Source: Chitinophagaceae bacterium (GTDB lineage: Bacteria > Bacteroidota > Bacteroidia > Chitinophagales > Chitinophagaceae). From it: 32,874 bases of DNA. Each line of letters starts with the position of its first letter. Within the stretch, counting starts at the first letter, position 1. Where the stretch lies: assembly GCA_014379345.1 (NCBI GenBank), contig JACMLY010000135.1:1-32874 (forward strand). The letters are read 5' to 3'. Of the stretch, positions 23,006 to 31,651 are shown piece by piece. The notes under the pieces were generated by a model. It was not told the origin of the DNA, searched no databases, and saw only the letters and a program-made list of their open reading frames with translations. The translations under genes and the position numbers were made by a program.

Positions 23006-24274
23006 TCAATAATTATACTTATCGCTCCAAAGAGTTTTTAAAAATTTGCGCAGCTCTTCTTCACGCGGATTTTTGCCGGGATCATAAAATTTCTTTCCTG
23101 AAAGTTCCTGTGGAAGGTATTCCTGTTGCGAGAAATTCCGCTCGTAACTATGGGAATACTGGTAACCTTTGCTATAACCCAGGTTCTTCATCAGTTTGGT
23201 AGGTGCATTGCGGATATGCAGCGGTACTGAAAGATCGCCATATTGTTTTACCGCATTCAAGGCATCACTGATAGCCATGTAAGCGGCGTTGCTTTTCGCA
23301 GACGATGCCAGGTATGTGGCGCATTGCGATAAAATGATCCTTGATTCTGGATGGCCGATCTTATTGACGGCATCAAAAGTGGCATTAGCTAAAAGCAATG
23401 CATTCGGATTGGCATTCCCGATATCTTCACTGGCTAAAATGACCATTCTACGTGCAATAAATTTTACATCTTCACCACCTTCTATCATCCTGGCCAGCCA
23501 ATATACGGCGGCGTTAGGATCGCTGCCGCGCATGGATTTTATAAAGGCAGAAATAATATCATAGTGCTGCTCGCCACTTTTATCATATAAGGCAACCCTC
23601 TGTTGTGCAATTTCCATCACCTGGTTATCGGTGACAATAATTTCATCACTGCCGGTAGATAAAGTATCTACAACGAGTTCGAGCAGGTTAAATAATTTTC
23701 TGGCGTCGCCTCCGGCGATTGTCAGTAAGGCTTCTGTCTCCTGCAAAGCAATTTTCTTTTTGCTTAAAATCTCGTCTTTTTGAATGGCTGTATTTAACAG
23801 CTGAACCAGGTTTTTTTCTTCTAATGGTTTTAACACATACACATGGCAGCGACTTAGCAACGCACTGTTCACCTCAAAAGAAGGATTTTCGGTGGTGGCG
23901 CCTATAAGAGTGATCACTCCTTTTTCTACAGCGCCCAGCAATGCATCCTGCTGTCCTTTATTGAACCGATGGATCTCATCAATAAAGAGGATCGCACTTT
24001 TCTTTGTTTTCGATTCTTCAATTACTTCCCTGACATCCTTAACACCCGAGCTGATCGCACTTAAAGTGTAAAATGGCACTTGCAACGTGTTGGCTATTAT
24101 ATTTGCGATCGTCGTTTTGCCGGTACCCGGAGGGCCCCACAAGATCATTGAAGGAACTTTTCCCTGCTCAATAGAGGTACGCAAAATACTTCCCTTGCCG
24201 GCAAGATGTTCCTGTCCTACCAGATCCTCTAATTGCGTTGGACGCATTCTTTCCGCTAATGGAGCTGTTGCCAT
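23006..24274 (-). CDS. rarA: Replication-associated recombination protein A (RarA/MgsA AAA+ ATPase)
   Basis: A 422-aa clamp-loader-like AAA+ ATPase acting at stalled replication forks. It starts with LAERMRPTQLEDLVGQEHL. Walker A is GPPGTGKTT (47-55) and Walker B is ILFIDEIHRFNKGQQDALL; sensor 1 is IGATTENPSFEVN. The MgsA C-terminal block follows (KSMRGSDPNAAVYWLARM, ASEDIGNANP, PLHIRNAPTKLMKNLGYSKGYQY). Full length. It converges with the PhyH-like gene. Confidence 0.95.
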   Translation of the reverse strand: MATAPLAERMRPTQLEDLVGQEHLAGKGSILRTSIEQGKVPSMILWGPPGTGKTTIANIIANTLQVPFYTLSAISSGVKDVREVIEESKTKKSAILFIDEIHRFNKGQQDALLGAVEKGVITLIGATTENPSFEVNSALLSRCHVYVLKPLEEKNLVQLLNTAIQKDEILSKKKIALQETEALLTIAGGDARKLFNLLELVVDTLSTGSDEIIVTDNQVMEIAQQRVALYDKSGEQHYDIISAFIKSMRGSDPNAAVYWLARMIEGGEDVKFIARRMVILASEDIGNANPNALLLANATFDAVNKIGHPESRIILSQCATYLASSAKSNAAYMAISDALNAVKQYGDLSVPLHIRNAPTKLMKNLGYSKGYQYSHSYERNFSQQEYLPQELSGKKFYDPGKNPREEELRKFLKTLWSDKYNY

Positions 24275-24289
24275 GATAGCAAGTTAAAT

Positions 24290-24475
24290 AAAAAAGCGAG
24301 GGCTGGGACGAAAGGTGAAATGTGAAACGTGACATCTTTTTTCTTTGTCATCCCTCGTGCCTTGGGATGACAGGAAGAAAGTGGCGATTGAAACGTGAGA
24401 ATCTAAAGAATTGTGAGAATTCAGCCGTGAGAAAAATCTAAAGCCCCTGTCTCACGTATCACCTTTCACGTTTAA
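24290..24475. repeat. Intergenic palindromic repeats upstream of rarA
   Basis: AAGGTGAAATGTGAAACGTGA near 24311 is opposed by TCACGTATCACCTTTCACGTTT near 24452, with GTGAGAA units between them. A separate perfect 9-bp hairpin TGTCATCCC/GGGATGACA spans 24347-24373. It sits between the esterase gene end and the rarA start. Confidence 0.65.
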
Positions 24476-25326
24476 CGGAAGTGTTCCCGTAGAAACGCTG
24501 CGATTTTATCCAATGAATCAAACAGGTTATTACCTCCCCATCCATGTCCTTCGGTTGGATAGTAAACATACTGATGAGGCACGCCCAGGGATTGCAACTT
24601 ATTTTTTAAAAGCACAGACTGGTTTTCCGGTACCAATACATCCCGGCCTCCTTGTAATAGTAAGGTGGGGGGAGACTGCGCCGAAACAAAATGAACCGGA
24701 CTCGATTGCTGATACAAGATCTTGTTTTGCGCAGGTGTTGTTCCCGTTACTGCATTCAACAGAAGCGGTATGCTGGGATTGCCGGGATGCTCATATAATT
24801 CGGTGAGATCAGAAGGACCAAAAAAAGAAACGATCGCTTTTATTTTATCGGGCTTGGCATTTTTGTACCCTTCCAGTAAGGCGAGGTGGCCTCCCGCGCT
24901 GGCTCCTAATAAAGCGATTGCTTGAGATATTTTATATTCAGCGGATTTATTCGTAAGGAATTCAATCGCGGCCTTTACATCATTTTCCTGCGCCGGAAAC
25001 CTGTTTGTGCCATTGTTCAGGTTACATAAACGGTAATTGATATTTGCAAAAGCATAACCTGGCAAACGTTTTTGTAATTCGGTTATATAAGGACCAAAAT
25101 CCGATTTATCTCCTCCATTCCAACCGCCACCATGAATAACAATTAACAGCCTTGTACTGTCTACCCCTCTGTCAGGCGGCAGATAGATGTCCATTTTTTG
25201 CCTGGGGTCGGTACCGTAAGAAACATTTGTCAGCGTTTCTACCGGGGTATTATTAATGGGAATGGGCTTGGTGCATGAATTGAAAGTCACCGTAAAAGCC
25301 ATTAAAGAAGATATAAGATTCAGCAT
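24472..25326 (-). CDS. Alpha/beta hydrolase, esterase/lipase-like lipoprotein
   Basis: A 284-aa hydrolase of the hormone-sensitive-lipase-like / carboxylesterase type. The oxyanion motif HGGGW lies in IVIHGGGWNGGDKSD, the nucleophile serine in LLGASAGGHLAL, the aspartate in LLQGGRDVLVPENQ, and the histidine in YPTEGHGWGG, so the triad is complete. The N-terminus has a hydrophobic segment ending FNSC, a plausible but weak lipobox at Cys18, suggesting envelope location. The substrate is unknown. It appears to be a single gene; AT-rich sequence and a lone small membrane protein gene lie upstream. Confidence 0.85.
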   Translation of the reverse strand: MLNLISSLMAFTVTFNSCTKPIPINNTPVETLTNVSYGTDPRQKMDIYLPPDRGVDSTRLLIVIHGGGWNGGDKSDFGPYITELQKRLPGYAFANINYRLCNLNNGTNRFPAQENDVKAAIEFLTNKSAEYKISQAIALLGASAGGHLALLEGYKNAKPDKIKAIVSFFGPSDLTELYEHPGNPSIPLLLNAVTGTTPAQNKILYQQSSPVHFVSAQSPPTLLLQGGRDVLVPENQSVLLKNKLQSLGVPHQYVYYPTEGHGWGGNNLFDSLDKIAAFLREHFR

Positions 25327-25433
25327 CTCTAAAAGTAATAAGATGCTTTGTGTTCTTATAATATAGATAGTATAATAAAAAGTGAAATCCTGTGTTACTC
25401 TATAACCTTCTTAAAATTGATTCCGATGGAGAT

Positions 25434-25904
25434 TTATAGGAAATTGTCTAACAATGAATCTCTATAATTCGATTGAATCGTGCCGATAACATTCCGGCAT
25501 AAAACAAGCTGTATTACAAAGCAAAGGGTTAAAATAATTAATAAGATAAAAATAGAAATGCCTCCGGGGGTCATCAGAAAATTGTATTCAGACTGGTTTA
25601 AAAACATCCCGATGATGCCAAGAAAGAGGAAAATAGTGCAAAGCCAGCAACCAATGATTTGGATGCGAAATACGATCTGAAGGGTATTGGGAACTTCTTT
25701 CCCGGGATAAAAAGCGTTTAAAAGATACAGGACTGTAAGGCTATGACTGATAAGTAAACCCAGAAACAATAATACAAGTATAAGCGTCCATATCAGCTGA
25801 AGATTTGCAAATACCCGCCATCTGAATATAAATAATAGTAAGAAAAATGACAAGATGATGGTAGTGATGACTGCCACAACTTTCAATACCTTAAATCTGG
25901 ACAT
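25434..25904 (-). CDS. Small four-helix membrane protein, function unknown
   Basis: A protein of about 156 aa with four hydrophobic helices (starting VVAVITTIILSFFLLLF; LIWTLILVLLFLGLLI; IIGCWLCTIFLFLGIIGMF; ISIFILLIILTLCFVIQLV) and short loops. I do not recognise a family; the arrangement resembles small DUF2975-type or similar membrane proteins, which is only a guess. I prefer the ATG at 25904. An ATG at 25919 lies within a palindrome and would add five residues. Confidence 0.65.
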   Translation of the reverse strand: MSRFKVLKVVAVITTIILSFFLLLFIFRWRVFANLQLIWTLILVLLFLGLLISHSLTVLYLLNAFYPGKEVPNTLQIVFRIQIIGCWLCTIFLFLGIIGMFLNQSEYNFLMTPGGISIFILLIILTLCFVIQLVLCRNVIGTIQSNYRDSLLDNFL

Positions 25905-25910
25905 AATAAA

Positions 25911-25928
25911 ACCTGTCATTTGACAGGT
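25911..25928. repeat. ACCTGTCA/TGACAGGT palindrome at the start of the membrane-protein gene
   Basis: A perfect 8-bp inverted repeat with a 2-nt spacer, of the ACCTGTCA kind scattered between Bacteroidota genes. It covers the first possible start codon of the downstream gene. Confidence 0.65.
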
Positions 25929-25992
25929 CTTAAAATTAGGTGTTCAAAACTGTTATTTCAACCGATTGTGTATCAAATCCTCACATTTATAA

Positions 25993-26052
25993 AATCTCAA
26001 GGTCTTCAAAGGTTTCATGGGGATATCCTGAAAACCTTCGAGATCTTTTTAG
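25993..26052. terminator. Palindromic repeat acting as likely aspS terminator
   Basis: AATCTCAAGGTCTTCAAAGG (from 25996) faces CCTGAAAACCTTCGAGATCTTTTT (to 26052). The imperfect stem lies 10 nt past the aspS stop. The T-run favours the plus strand, with shorter T-rich sequence on the minus side, so termination of aspS is probable but not certain. Confidence 0.5.
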
Positions 26053-26062
26053 GAAAGTCGGG

Positions 26063-27898
26063 CTATTTCAGATTCAATTTTATCTGAAGTTCATTCAGCT
26101 GTTTTTCATCAATTGATCCGGGAGCGTCAAGCATCATATCACGGCCGCTATTATTTTTAGGAAATGCAATAAAATCGCGGATACTTTCGCTGCCACCTAA
26201 AATAGCGCATAAGCGATCGAAACCAAATGCAATGCCACCATGTGGAGGGGCGCCATACTCGAATGCCCCTAATAAAAATCCAAATTTGTTCAGCGATTCT
26301 TCCTCACTCATACCCAGGGCGGAAAACATTTTTTCCTGGAGTTCTCTTTGAAAAATACGAATGGATCCTCCTCCAATTTCATTTCCGTTCAACACCATAT
26401 CATACGCATTTGCTTTAATGTTTGCATAAGGATGTGAAAGATATTCAACCGTATTTTCGATGAGCGGATTGTTGTTGATCATCGCGTCGATATGGTCTGG
26501 CTTAGGCGCTGTAAATGGATGGTGGCGGGCTACCCATCGGCCAGCGAGGTTCTCTTCTTCCGCATATTCAAACAACGGGAAATCGAGTACCCATAGCAAC
26601 CTGAATTCCTCCTTTTTTCTAAATCCCAATCTCTCCGCCAATTCCAATCGCAGTTCACTGACGGCTTTCCTGGTTCTTTCTTCAGGGCCTGCAAGAATTA
26701 ATACCAGGTCACCCTGTTTTGCTCCTGTTGCCGCTGCAATGGCCTTCAATTTTTCTTCATTATAGAATTTGTCGACACTGCTTTTAAAGGAGCCATCAGC
26801 ATGACACTTTATATAAACCAATCCCTTCATTCCAATTTGGGGGCGTTTAACCCATTCGGTTAATTCGTCGGTTTGTTTACGTGTATATTCGGCACAACCG
26901 GTCACGGCAATGGCTACAACTGTTTCCGCTTCATCAAATACTTTAAAGCCCGCATCGTTGATCACGGTGGCATTATCATCTTTATTTAAGAAAACATAAG
27001 AAGGTTTTTTGAGGTTAGCAATCTTCATCTCAAAACGGATATCGGGTTTATCAATACCATATTCCCACATTGCGTCTTCCCATGTCATTCTTTTAACGGG
27101 TTCGGCGTAATCAATACCCTTTACTTCTTTAAAAATGTATTTGATCATGCTTTCAAACATGTTCAGGATATCTTCCTGTTCAACAAAGGCCATTTCACAG
27201 TCTATCTGCGTAAACTCTGGTTGCCTGTCTGCCCTGAGGTCTTCATCACGAAAGCATTTTACTACCTGGTAATACCTGTCGTACCCACTCACCATCAAAA
27301 GTTGTTTGAAAGTTTGAGGTGATTGCGGCAATGCATAAAATTGCCCGGCATTCATTCGGCTGGGTACCACAAAGTCCCTGGCGCCTTCTGGTGTTGACTT
27401 TATCAGGAATGGGGTTTCTATATCCATAAAGCCCTGACCGTGTAAATAGTTTCTTGCTGCGCGATTCACAGCATATCGCAATTCGAGATTTTTTTTCACT
27501 GCATTCCTGCGTAGATCGAGATAACGATATTTCATTCGCAGGTCATCACCTCCATCCGTGTCGTCCTGGATGGTAAAAGGCGGTGTAGCAGACCTGTTCA
27601 ATACTGAAAAGGAAAGGATTTTTATTTCGATTTCTCCCGTCGGTAACCGAAGATTTTTGTCGCTTCGTTCGGTTACCATTCCTTTTGCCTGCACAACAAA
27701 TTCCCTACCCAATGGCTGCTCTGCCAACATCGCATTTAACTCCTCACCAAATAACAATTGAGTAATTCCATAGCGATCCCGCAGGTCGACGAAACTGATG
27801 CTCCCAAATTTCCTTACTGTTTGAATCCATCCTGCCAGGGTTACCTGTTGACCCGTGTGGCTGATCCTCAATTCGCCACAAGTGTGCGTTCTGTACAT
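26063..27898 (-). CDS. aspS: Aspartyl-tRNA synthetase
   Basis: A class II synthetase of 611 aa with the start at [11 protein letters not shown] (27898); the upstream in-frame ATG at 27937 would add 13 atypical residues. The N-terminal OB fold is anticodon-binding ([23 protein letters not shown]). Motif 1 is YRYLDLRR, motif 2 is [18 protein letters not shown], and motif 3 is [16 protein letters not shown] bacterial GAD insertion lies at about 290-420. Full length and typical. It is preceded by its own promoter. Confidence 0.96.
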   Translation of the reverse strand: MYRTHTCGELRISHTGQQVTLAGWIQTVRKFGSISFVDLRDRYGITQLLFGEELNAMLAEQPLGREFVVQAKGMVTERSDKNLRLPTGEIEIKILSFSVLNRSATPPFTIQDDTDGGDDLRMKYRYLDLRRNAVKKNLELRYAVNRAARNYLHGQGFMDIETPFLIKSTPEGARDFVVPSRMNAGQFYALPQSPQTFKQLLMVSGYDRYYQVVKCFRDEDLRADRQPEFTQIDCEMAFVEQEDILNMFESMIKYIFKEVKGIDYAEPVKRMTWEDAMWEYGIDKPDIRFEMKIANLKKPSYVFLNKDDNATVINDAGFKVFDEAETVVAIAVTGCAEYTRKQTDELTEWVKRPQIGMKGLVYIKCHADGSFKSSVDKFYNEEKLKAIAAATGAKQGDLVLILAGPEERTRKAVSELRLELAERLGFRKKEEFRLLWVLDFPLFEYAEEENLAGRWVARHHPFTAPKPDHIDAMINNNPLIENTVEYLSHPYANIKANAYDMVLNGNEIGGGSIRIFQRELQEKMFSALGMSEEESLNKFGFLLGAFEYGAPPHGGIAFGFDRLCAILGGSESIRDFIAFPKNNSGRDMMLDAPGSIDEKQLNELQIKLNLK

Positions 27899-27978
27899 AA
27901 TTCTTACAATTTCTAAATTTTTTATAAAACTTAACAAACGTTAGGGCTTAGTGGCCAACGAATTATATTAGGGAGGGG

Positions 27979-28006
27979 CAAATGTACATCAAAATGATTG
28001 TAGCAA
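27979..28006 (-). promoter_or_regulatory. Promoter of aspS
   Basis: Minus-strand TTG (28006-28004), 17 nt, TACATTTG (27986-27979), a good match to the Bacteroidota consensus. RNA would begin near 27972, giving a leader of about 75 nt before aspS. The remaining 27987-28183 shows no further recognisable element. Confidence 0.6.
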
Positions 28007-28183
28007 TTTTGGACGGGCTATTTCATTTTCAAAATATTCTTTCTATTTTGTATGTGATTATATCCCCTCTGTGAATAACCCCCTTAAATTCTAGACAACT
28101 CCACTTTCCTATAAACCATTTTTTCGAATCCAAGACGTGTCAGACCTCAACGTACCTGATTCACAAAAGAAAAATGGACCCTT

Positions 28184-28984
28184 ATGGAAATTTTACTCAT
28201 CTTTTTACTCGTTCTGGGAGTAGTCGTTATTCATGGGCCTGTCAGCAACTGGATTACTACGATCTACACTCAAAGGCAATTCAAGCATTTCCTCTCCCAG
28301 GAAACATTTTACCATTCTATTATTTCCCGCTACCTGAAATATTATAATCGCCTGAACCTCGAAGACCAACGCAAATTTTTATTCAGGACTTACCTGTTTA
28401 AGAAATCTAAACGATTTCACTACATCGATATCACGGAAAGTGCTGAAATGCCTATTCTCGTCAGTGCCGTTTCGGTTCAGTTGACATTTGGGTTAGATAA
28501 ATACATGCTGAATTATTTTAAGGATATTTATGTATTACAGGACGACTACCATTATGGGTTTTACTCTCGTCCTTTCCAGGGGCATGTTGATCACAGCGGC
28601 ATTTATTTGTCATGGGATAATTTCATGAAAGGAGTTAAGGGCATGACGCCAAATTGTAATGTTGGTTTACATGAAATGGGCCACGCGCTGGCTTATGTGA
28701 ACTTCATCACACAGACCGAAGAAGATAAGCATTTCAAAAAGGAGTTCAAGAATTTTTCAAAAGTAGCGCGCCCTATTTTTAACGCAATGCAGGAAGGTCA
28801 AAAAAATATTCTGGGCGACTACGCAGGAACAAATTACCATGAATTCTGGGCGGTAAGCGTTGAAATATTCTTCGAAAACCCCATCCGTTTACGCCATGAA
28901 TTGCCTGAGTTGTATGCCGCGATCAGTAAACTGTTAAGGCAAGACCCAATAGTGATCAACACCACTAAAAAGATGGCTGCTTAG
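28184..28984 (+). CDS. MtfA-like zinc peptidase (M90), copy 1
   Basis: A 266-aa membrane-anchored metallopeptidase-like protein. The N-terminal helix (LLIFLLVLGVVVIHGPV) anchors it. The MtfA domain includes SVQLTFGLDKY, HVDHSGIYLSWDNF, the HExxH zinc site His163-Glu164-x-x-His167 in GLHEMGHALAY, and the downstream Glu227 in HEFWAVSVEIFFENP, which together form the gluzincin-type site of MtfA. In E. coli MtfA binds Mlc and affects glucose PTS control; no PTS link is seen here. A closely related copy follows 90 nt downstream. Confidence 0.85.
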   Translation: MEILLIFLLVLGVVVIHGPVSNWITTIYTQRQFKHFLSQETFYHSIISRYLKYYNRLNLEDQRKFLFRTYLFKKSKRFHYIDITESAEMPILVSAVSVQLTFGLDKYMLNYFKDIYVLQDDYHYGFYSRPFQGHVDHSGIYLSWDNFMKGVKGMTPNCNVGLHEMGHALAYVNFITQTEEDKHFKKEFKNFSKVARPIFNAMQEGQKNILGDYAGTNYHEFWAVSVEIFFENPIRLRHELPELYAAISKLLRQDPIVINTTKKMAA

Positions 28985-29074
28985 TATTTCTACATTTTGA
29001 TTTTTTTATTGAAACGCATTTTTAAGGAAAAATTTCCGATGATTTTAATACTTTCGGCATAGCAAAATCTTCTG

Positions 29075-29859
29075 ATGCTCCGATTGGATTTAATTATCAG
29101 ATCACTTTTCAGGAAATATAAAATTGCGAGATCTGTTTTTTCAGACAATGAAATATTGGTTCGCAAAGAACTTGAATGGTATTCAGGTTTGATCAGCCAG
29201 CATTTCGAATATTTCAATGAACTTTCCACCCCGCATAAACAACGATTTTTACGCAGAGTTCATTCTTTTAAACGCGGAAAAGAATTTCATTATGTAGAGC
29301 TTGAAATATCACCCCAAATACCTGTGTTAGTCAGTACTGCGGCAGTTCAGATAACAGTCGGGTTGAGAAAATACAAAATGAGCTTCTTTAACGATATTTA
29401 TATCATGGCTGACGCGTATACTTACGGGTTCAGTCAGCATCCATGGATAGGTCATGTAAACAGAAAAGGTATTTTTATATCGTGGAAGCATTTTCTTCAG
29501 CGATATTCTGATAATACAGATATGAATAATGTGGGATTACATGAAATGGCGCATGCGCTGGTGTATGCAAATTTCCGGGAGGATTTCATGCGGAACAGCA
29601 TTTTGTTGAGCATTTTGAAAGGTATCAGACAAAAACAAACAAGTTAATGTGCGAGGAGAAATGGAAGCTTTGTCAATTGTTCAGCGATCAGGGGATTAAT
29701 AATTTCCAGGAGTGCTGGGCCGAATGCGCGGAGTTATTTTTTGAAAATCCGGCAGAATTGAACCAGGAATATCCCGATTTATACACTGCTATCAAAGCTA
29801 TTCTTAATCAGGACCCCATTCATAAGATAAAAATTCTTCAGCCGGTGAGTGCAGCCTAA
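29075..29859 (+). pseudogene. MtfA-like zinc peptidase, copy 2, split by a frameshift
   Basis: Tandem paralogue of the previous gene. Frame one (29075-29647, 190 codons) carries IPVLVSTAAVQITVGLRKY, GHVNRKGIFISWKHF and the zinc motif HEMAH at 156-160. After ALVYANFRE, near 29580, the similarity jumps to another frame that reads GFHAEQHFVEHFERYQ and on to NNFQECWAECAELFFENP, supplying the downstream Glu, and ends at 29859. A single missing base near 29576-29583 (CCGGGAGGAT) would restore a protein of about 261 aa. Frame one ends in a junk tail ILLSILKGIRQKQTS. Both halves are well conserved, so this is a recent mutation or a sequence error rather than an old relic. The stop abuts the next, convergent gene. 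Confidence 0.82.
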
Positions 29860-30282
29860 CTAATGCAGGGCATCCTTATTTTTTTCAAGCGTAGTTATTG
29901 GTACTGACGCTAGTTGTTCTCTTGCCTTTTCTTTTGGAAGAATCACCAGGTAGTAGATGGCTATAAATAAAAGCCCGATTCCAAACGGGATGGCTGTATA
30001 AATCCGCAGTTCTTCATCATATCCCCAGAATTCAATGATCATCCAGTATCCGTTCGCGCAGATCCAGAATGCAACCGCCAGGTTGTGGAACAATTCTGAT
30101 TTCAGATGACGCGTTTGCCAGGTAATAACAATTGCAACGGTCAGGGTTGGGATCAGCATGGCAATTCCCAAAGGCCTCCATAACATCGCCCAGCACAGAT
30201 CTTTTAAGAGCCAAAGTAGAATATGCAGGTTTTCAATTTTTCTGAACCGGTCGGGAATGGAGTACATCTTTGAATTCATCAT
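29860..30282 (-). CDS. Multi-helix membrane protein, function unknown
   Basis: A 140-aa protein with about four membrane helices: LLKDLCWAMLWRPLGIAML, LIPTLTVAIVITW, LAVAFWICANGYWMIIEFWG, IPFGIGLLFIAIYYLVILP. The tryptophan-rich FWICANGYWMIIEFWGYDEE stretch is striking and may identify a conserved Bacteroidota family, but I cannot name it. Its stop touches the stop of the convergent MtfA copy 2. A strong palindromic repeat lies just upstream. Confidence 0.75.
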   Translation of the reverse strand: MMNSKMYSIPDRFRKIENLHILLWLLKDLCWAMLWRPLGIAMLIPTLTVAIVITWQTRHLKSELFHNLAVAFWICANGYWMIIEFWGYDEELRIYTAIPFGIGLLFIAIYYLVILPKEKAREQLASVPITTLEKNKDALH

Positions 30283-30294
30283 AAGTGTTTAAGC

Positions 30295-30356
30295 GTTTTT
30301 GCCACGAATTACACGAATTAAATTCGTGATAATTCGTGTAATCCGTGGCAAAAAAG
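30295..30356. repeat. GCCACGAATTACACGAATT inverted repeat with T/A runs on both sides
   Basis: Left arm 30301-30319 and right arm 30331-30349 are reverse complements over 19 nt with one mismatch, closed by TTTTT on the left and AAAAAA on the right. It can serve as a terminator for the FAD oxidoreductase transcript on the minus strand. The sequence is a common intergenic repeat of this phylum. Confidence 0.85.
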
Positions 30357-30394
30357 TATGGAAATTTTTTGATATCCCATATTTGAAAAACGGA

Positions 30395-31462
30395 TTATGG
30401 AATATACTGGCTCGTTTTCGTGAGAATATTTCTAAAACGGGAGATATCGACATCCGCTTGTAGGGGTAAACCATGAGCAATATGCTGCGCAAACTGTTCA
30501 GCAAAAAAAGGAGAAAGAGAACAACCTTTAGTTCCCATTCCGTTAAAAATTCCAATGTTTTTGTAAACGGGATGAAAACCGATGAACGGTCGCCTTTCAA
30601 GCGTGGCAGGCCTGATGGAAGCTTTATGATCGATGACTTTGAATGGAACTTTCAGCAAACGTTTCAAATGCGCAATCGTTTTTTCTTTAAATAATTCAGT
30701 GGGCAAATCATTTTGAAAATCCCACTCGTAGGATGAGCCAACCCAAAAAATATTTTCTTTCCACGGTACGAGGTTGATACCGTATTTAAAAATATTTGAA
30801 AGTGGCAATTCATTACATTCTATCCACAGTACCTCGCCTTTATTGACAGCAAAGGGCAGAAGCTTAAAAAATGGATTGCCGGCACCCGCCGCACCATCGC
30901 AAAAAATAACTGATCCCGCTTTTATGTCTTTGTAATGAATGAGGTCTTTGTCATAGCGAAGTAAATCGATATTGAATTTTTCTTCCTGTAGTTGTTGCAC
31001 TATCCGGGAACGATAGGCTGATAGAATACCGGAAATATTCACCAGTAAACAGGGTGCAATTTCACCGAATCCGAAATCATCGTTAAAATAATTCTTCCAT
31101 TTTGTTTGTTCTGCAGGAATAGAAAGATACTGCCGGTCCTTCTCGTACCGGTGATGAAATGCCAGTTTCATTTGTGGGGTAGGAAAAAAATCAATAATAT
31201 TTTTGTGTTCGATGGCTTTCAGGCTCAGCGCAGATCCTAATTTTTCATAGGCATTTTGAGCAAAGGGCATCACCTCATCGATCATCCAAGTTTTTACAAT
31301 TCTTCGCCCCGTGACCGGATTGATGATCCCGGCAGCGACTCTTGAAGCTGTGTTAGGGTTGGCTTCATCAATCACTACATACGATCTGTTGGCTTTCTGC
31401 AGGTACCAACTTAAAAAAGTTCCACAAATTCCCTGCCCAATGATAAGATGGTCGACGTGCAT
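30395..31462 (-). CDS. FAD-dependent oxidoreductase (DAO family)
   Basis: A 355-aa flavoprotein of the D-amino-acid-oxidase fold. The dinucleotide-binding motif is at the N-terminus (HLIIGQGICGTFLSWYL, GxGxxG), followed by YVVIDEANPNTASRVAAGIINPVTGRR, a DAO-like FAD segment. The C-terminal part has ASIRPATLERRPFIGFHP and IFNGMGTKGCSLSPFFAE, the second FAD-contact region. Substrate unknown; glycine or amine oxidation is typical of the superfamily. I chose ATG 31462 (MHVDHLIIGQG) because the binding motif normally starts within a few residues. Confidence 0.87.
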   Translation of the reverse strand: MHVDHLIIGQGICGTFLSWYLQKANRSYVVIDEANPNTASRVAAGIINPVTGRRIVKTWMIDEVMPFAQNAYEKLGSALSLKAIEHKNIIDFFPTPQMKLAFHHRYEKDRQYLSIPAEQTKWKNYFNDDFGFGEIAPCLLVNISGILSAYRSRIVQQLQEEKFNIDLLRYDKDLIHYKDIKAGSVIFCDGAAGAGNPFFKLLPFAVNKGEVLWIECNELPLSNIFKYGINLVPWKENIFWVGSSYEWDFQNDLPTELFKEKTIAHLKRLLKVPFKVIDHKASIRPATLERRPFIGFHPVYKNIGIFNGMGTKGCSLSPFFAEQFAQHIAHGLPLQADVDISRFRNILTKTSQYIP

Positions 31463-31522
31463 GATGCAAAAATAGGGATGCAATTTTCTATTTCAGATAT
31501 TTTACCTACGCCCCAATCCATA

Positions 31523-31650
31523 CGTCCTCAGTACTCTGTGCATACCTCCTGTACCCGCTGTGGTTAAATTGATGCAATACATAAGCGACTAACGACGCAA
31601 GGATTTTTTAACCACAGCGGTACAGGAAGTATGCATAGAGGAGCACGGAG
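31523..31650. repeat. Long imperfect inverted repeat (CCACAGCGGTACAGG type)
   Basis: Left arm 31523-31567 (CTCTGTGCATACCTCCTGTA then CCCGCTGTGGTTAAA) and right arm 31604-31650 (TTAACCACAGCGGTACAGGA then AGTATGCATAGAGG) are complementary with a few mismatches over about 45 nt. It lies between the alpha-2-macroglobulin gene end and the FAD gene start on the minus strand and could end the former. Confidence 0.8.
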
Positions 31651-31651
31651 G

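Noticed and set aside
29647..29859. Separate small gene of 70 codons after MtfA copy 2
   Set aside because: It continues the MtfA domain of copy 2 in the other frame, and conserved sequence in this frame extends upstream of its ATG to about 29581, so it is the 3' part of a frameshifted gene.
31447..31462. GGTCGAC at the start of the FAD oxidoreductase as a fourth member of the GTCGAC family
   Set aside because: Only one GTCGAC without the neighbouring units; it is explained by the coding sequence of HVDHL.
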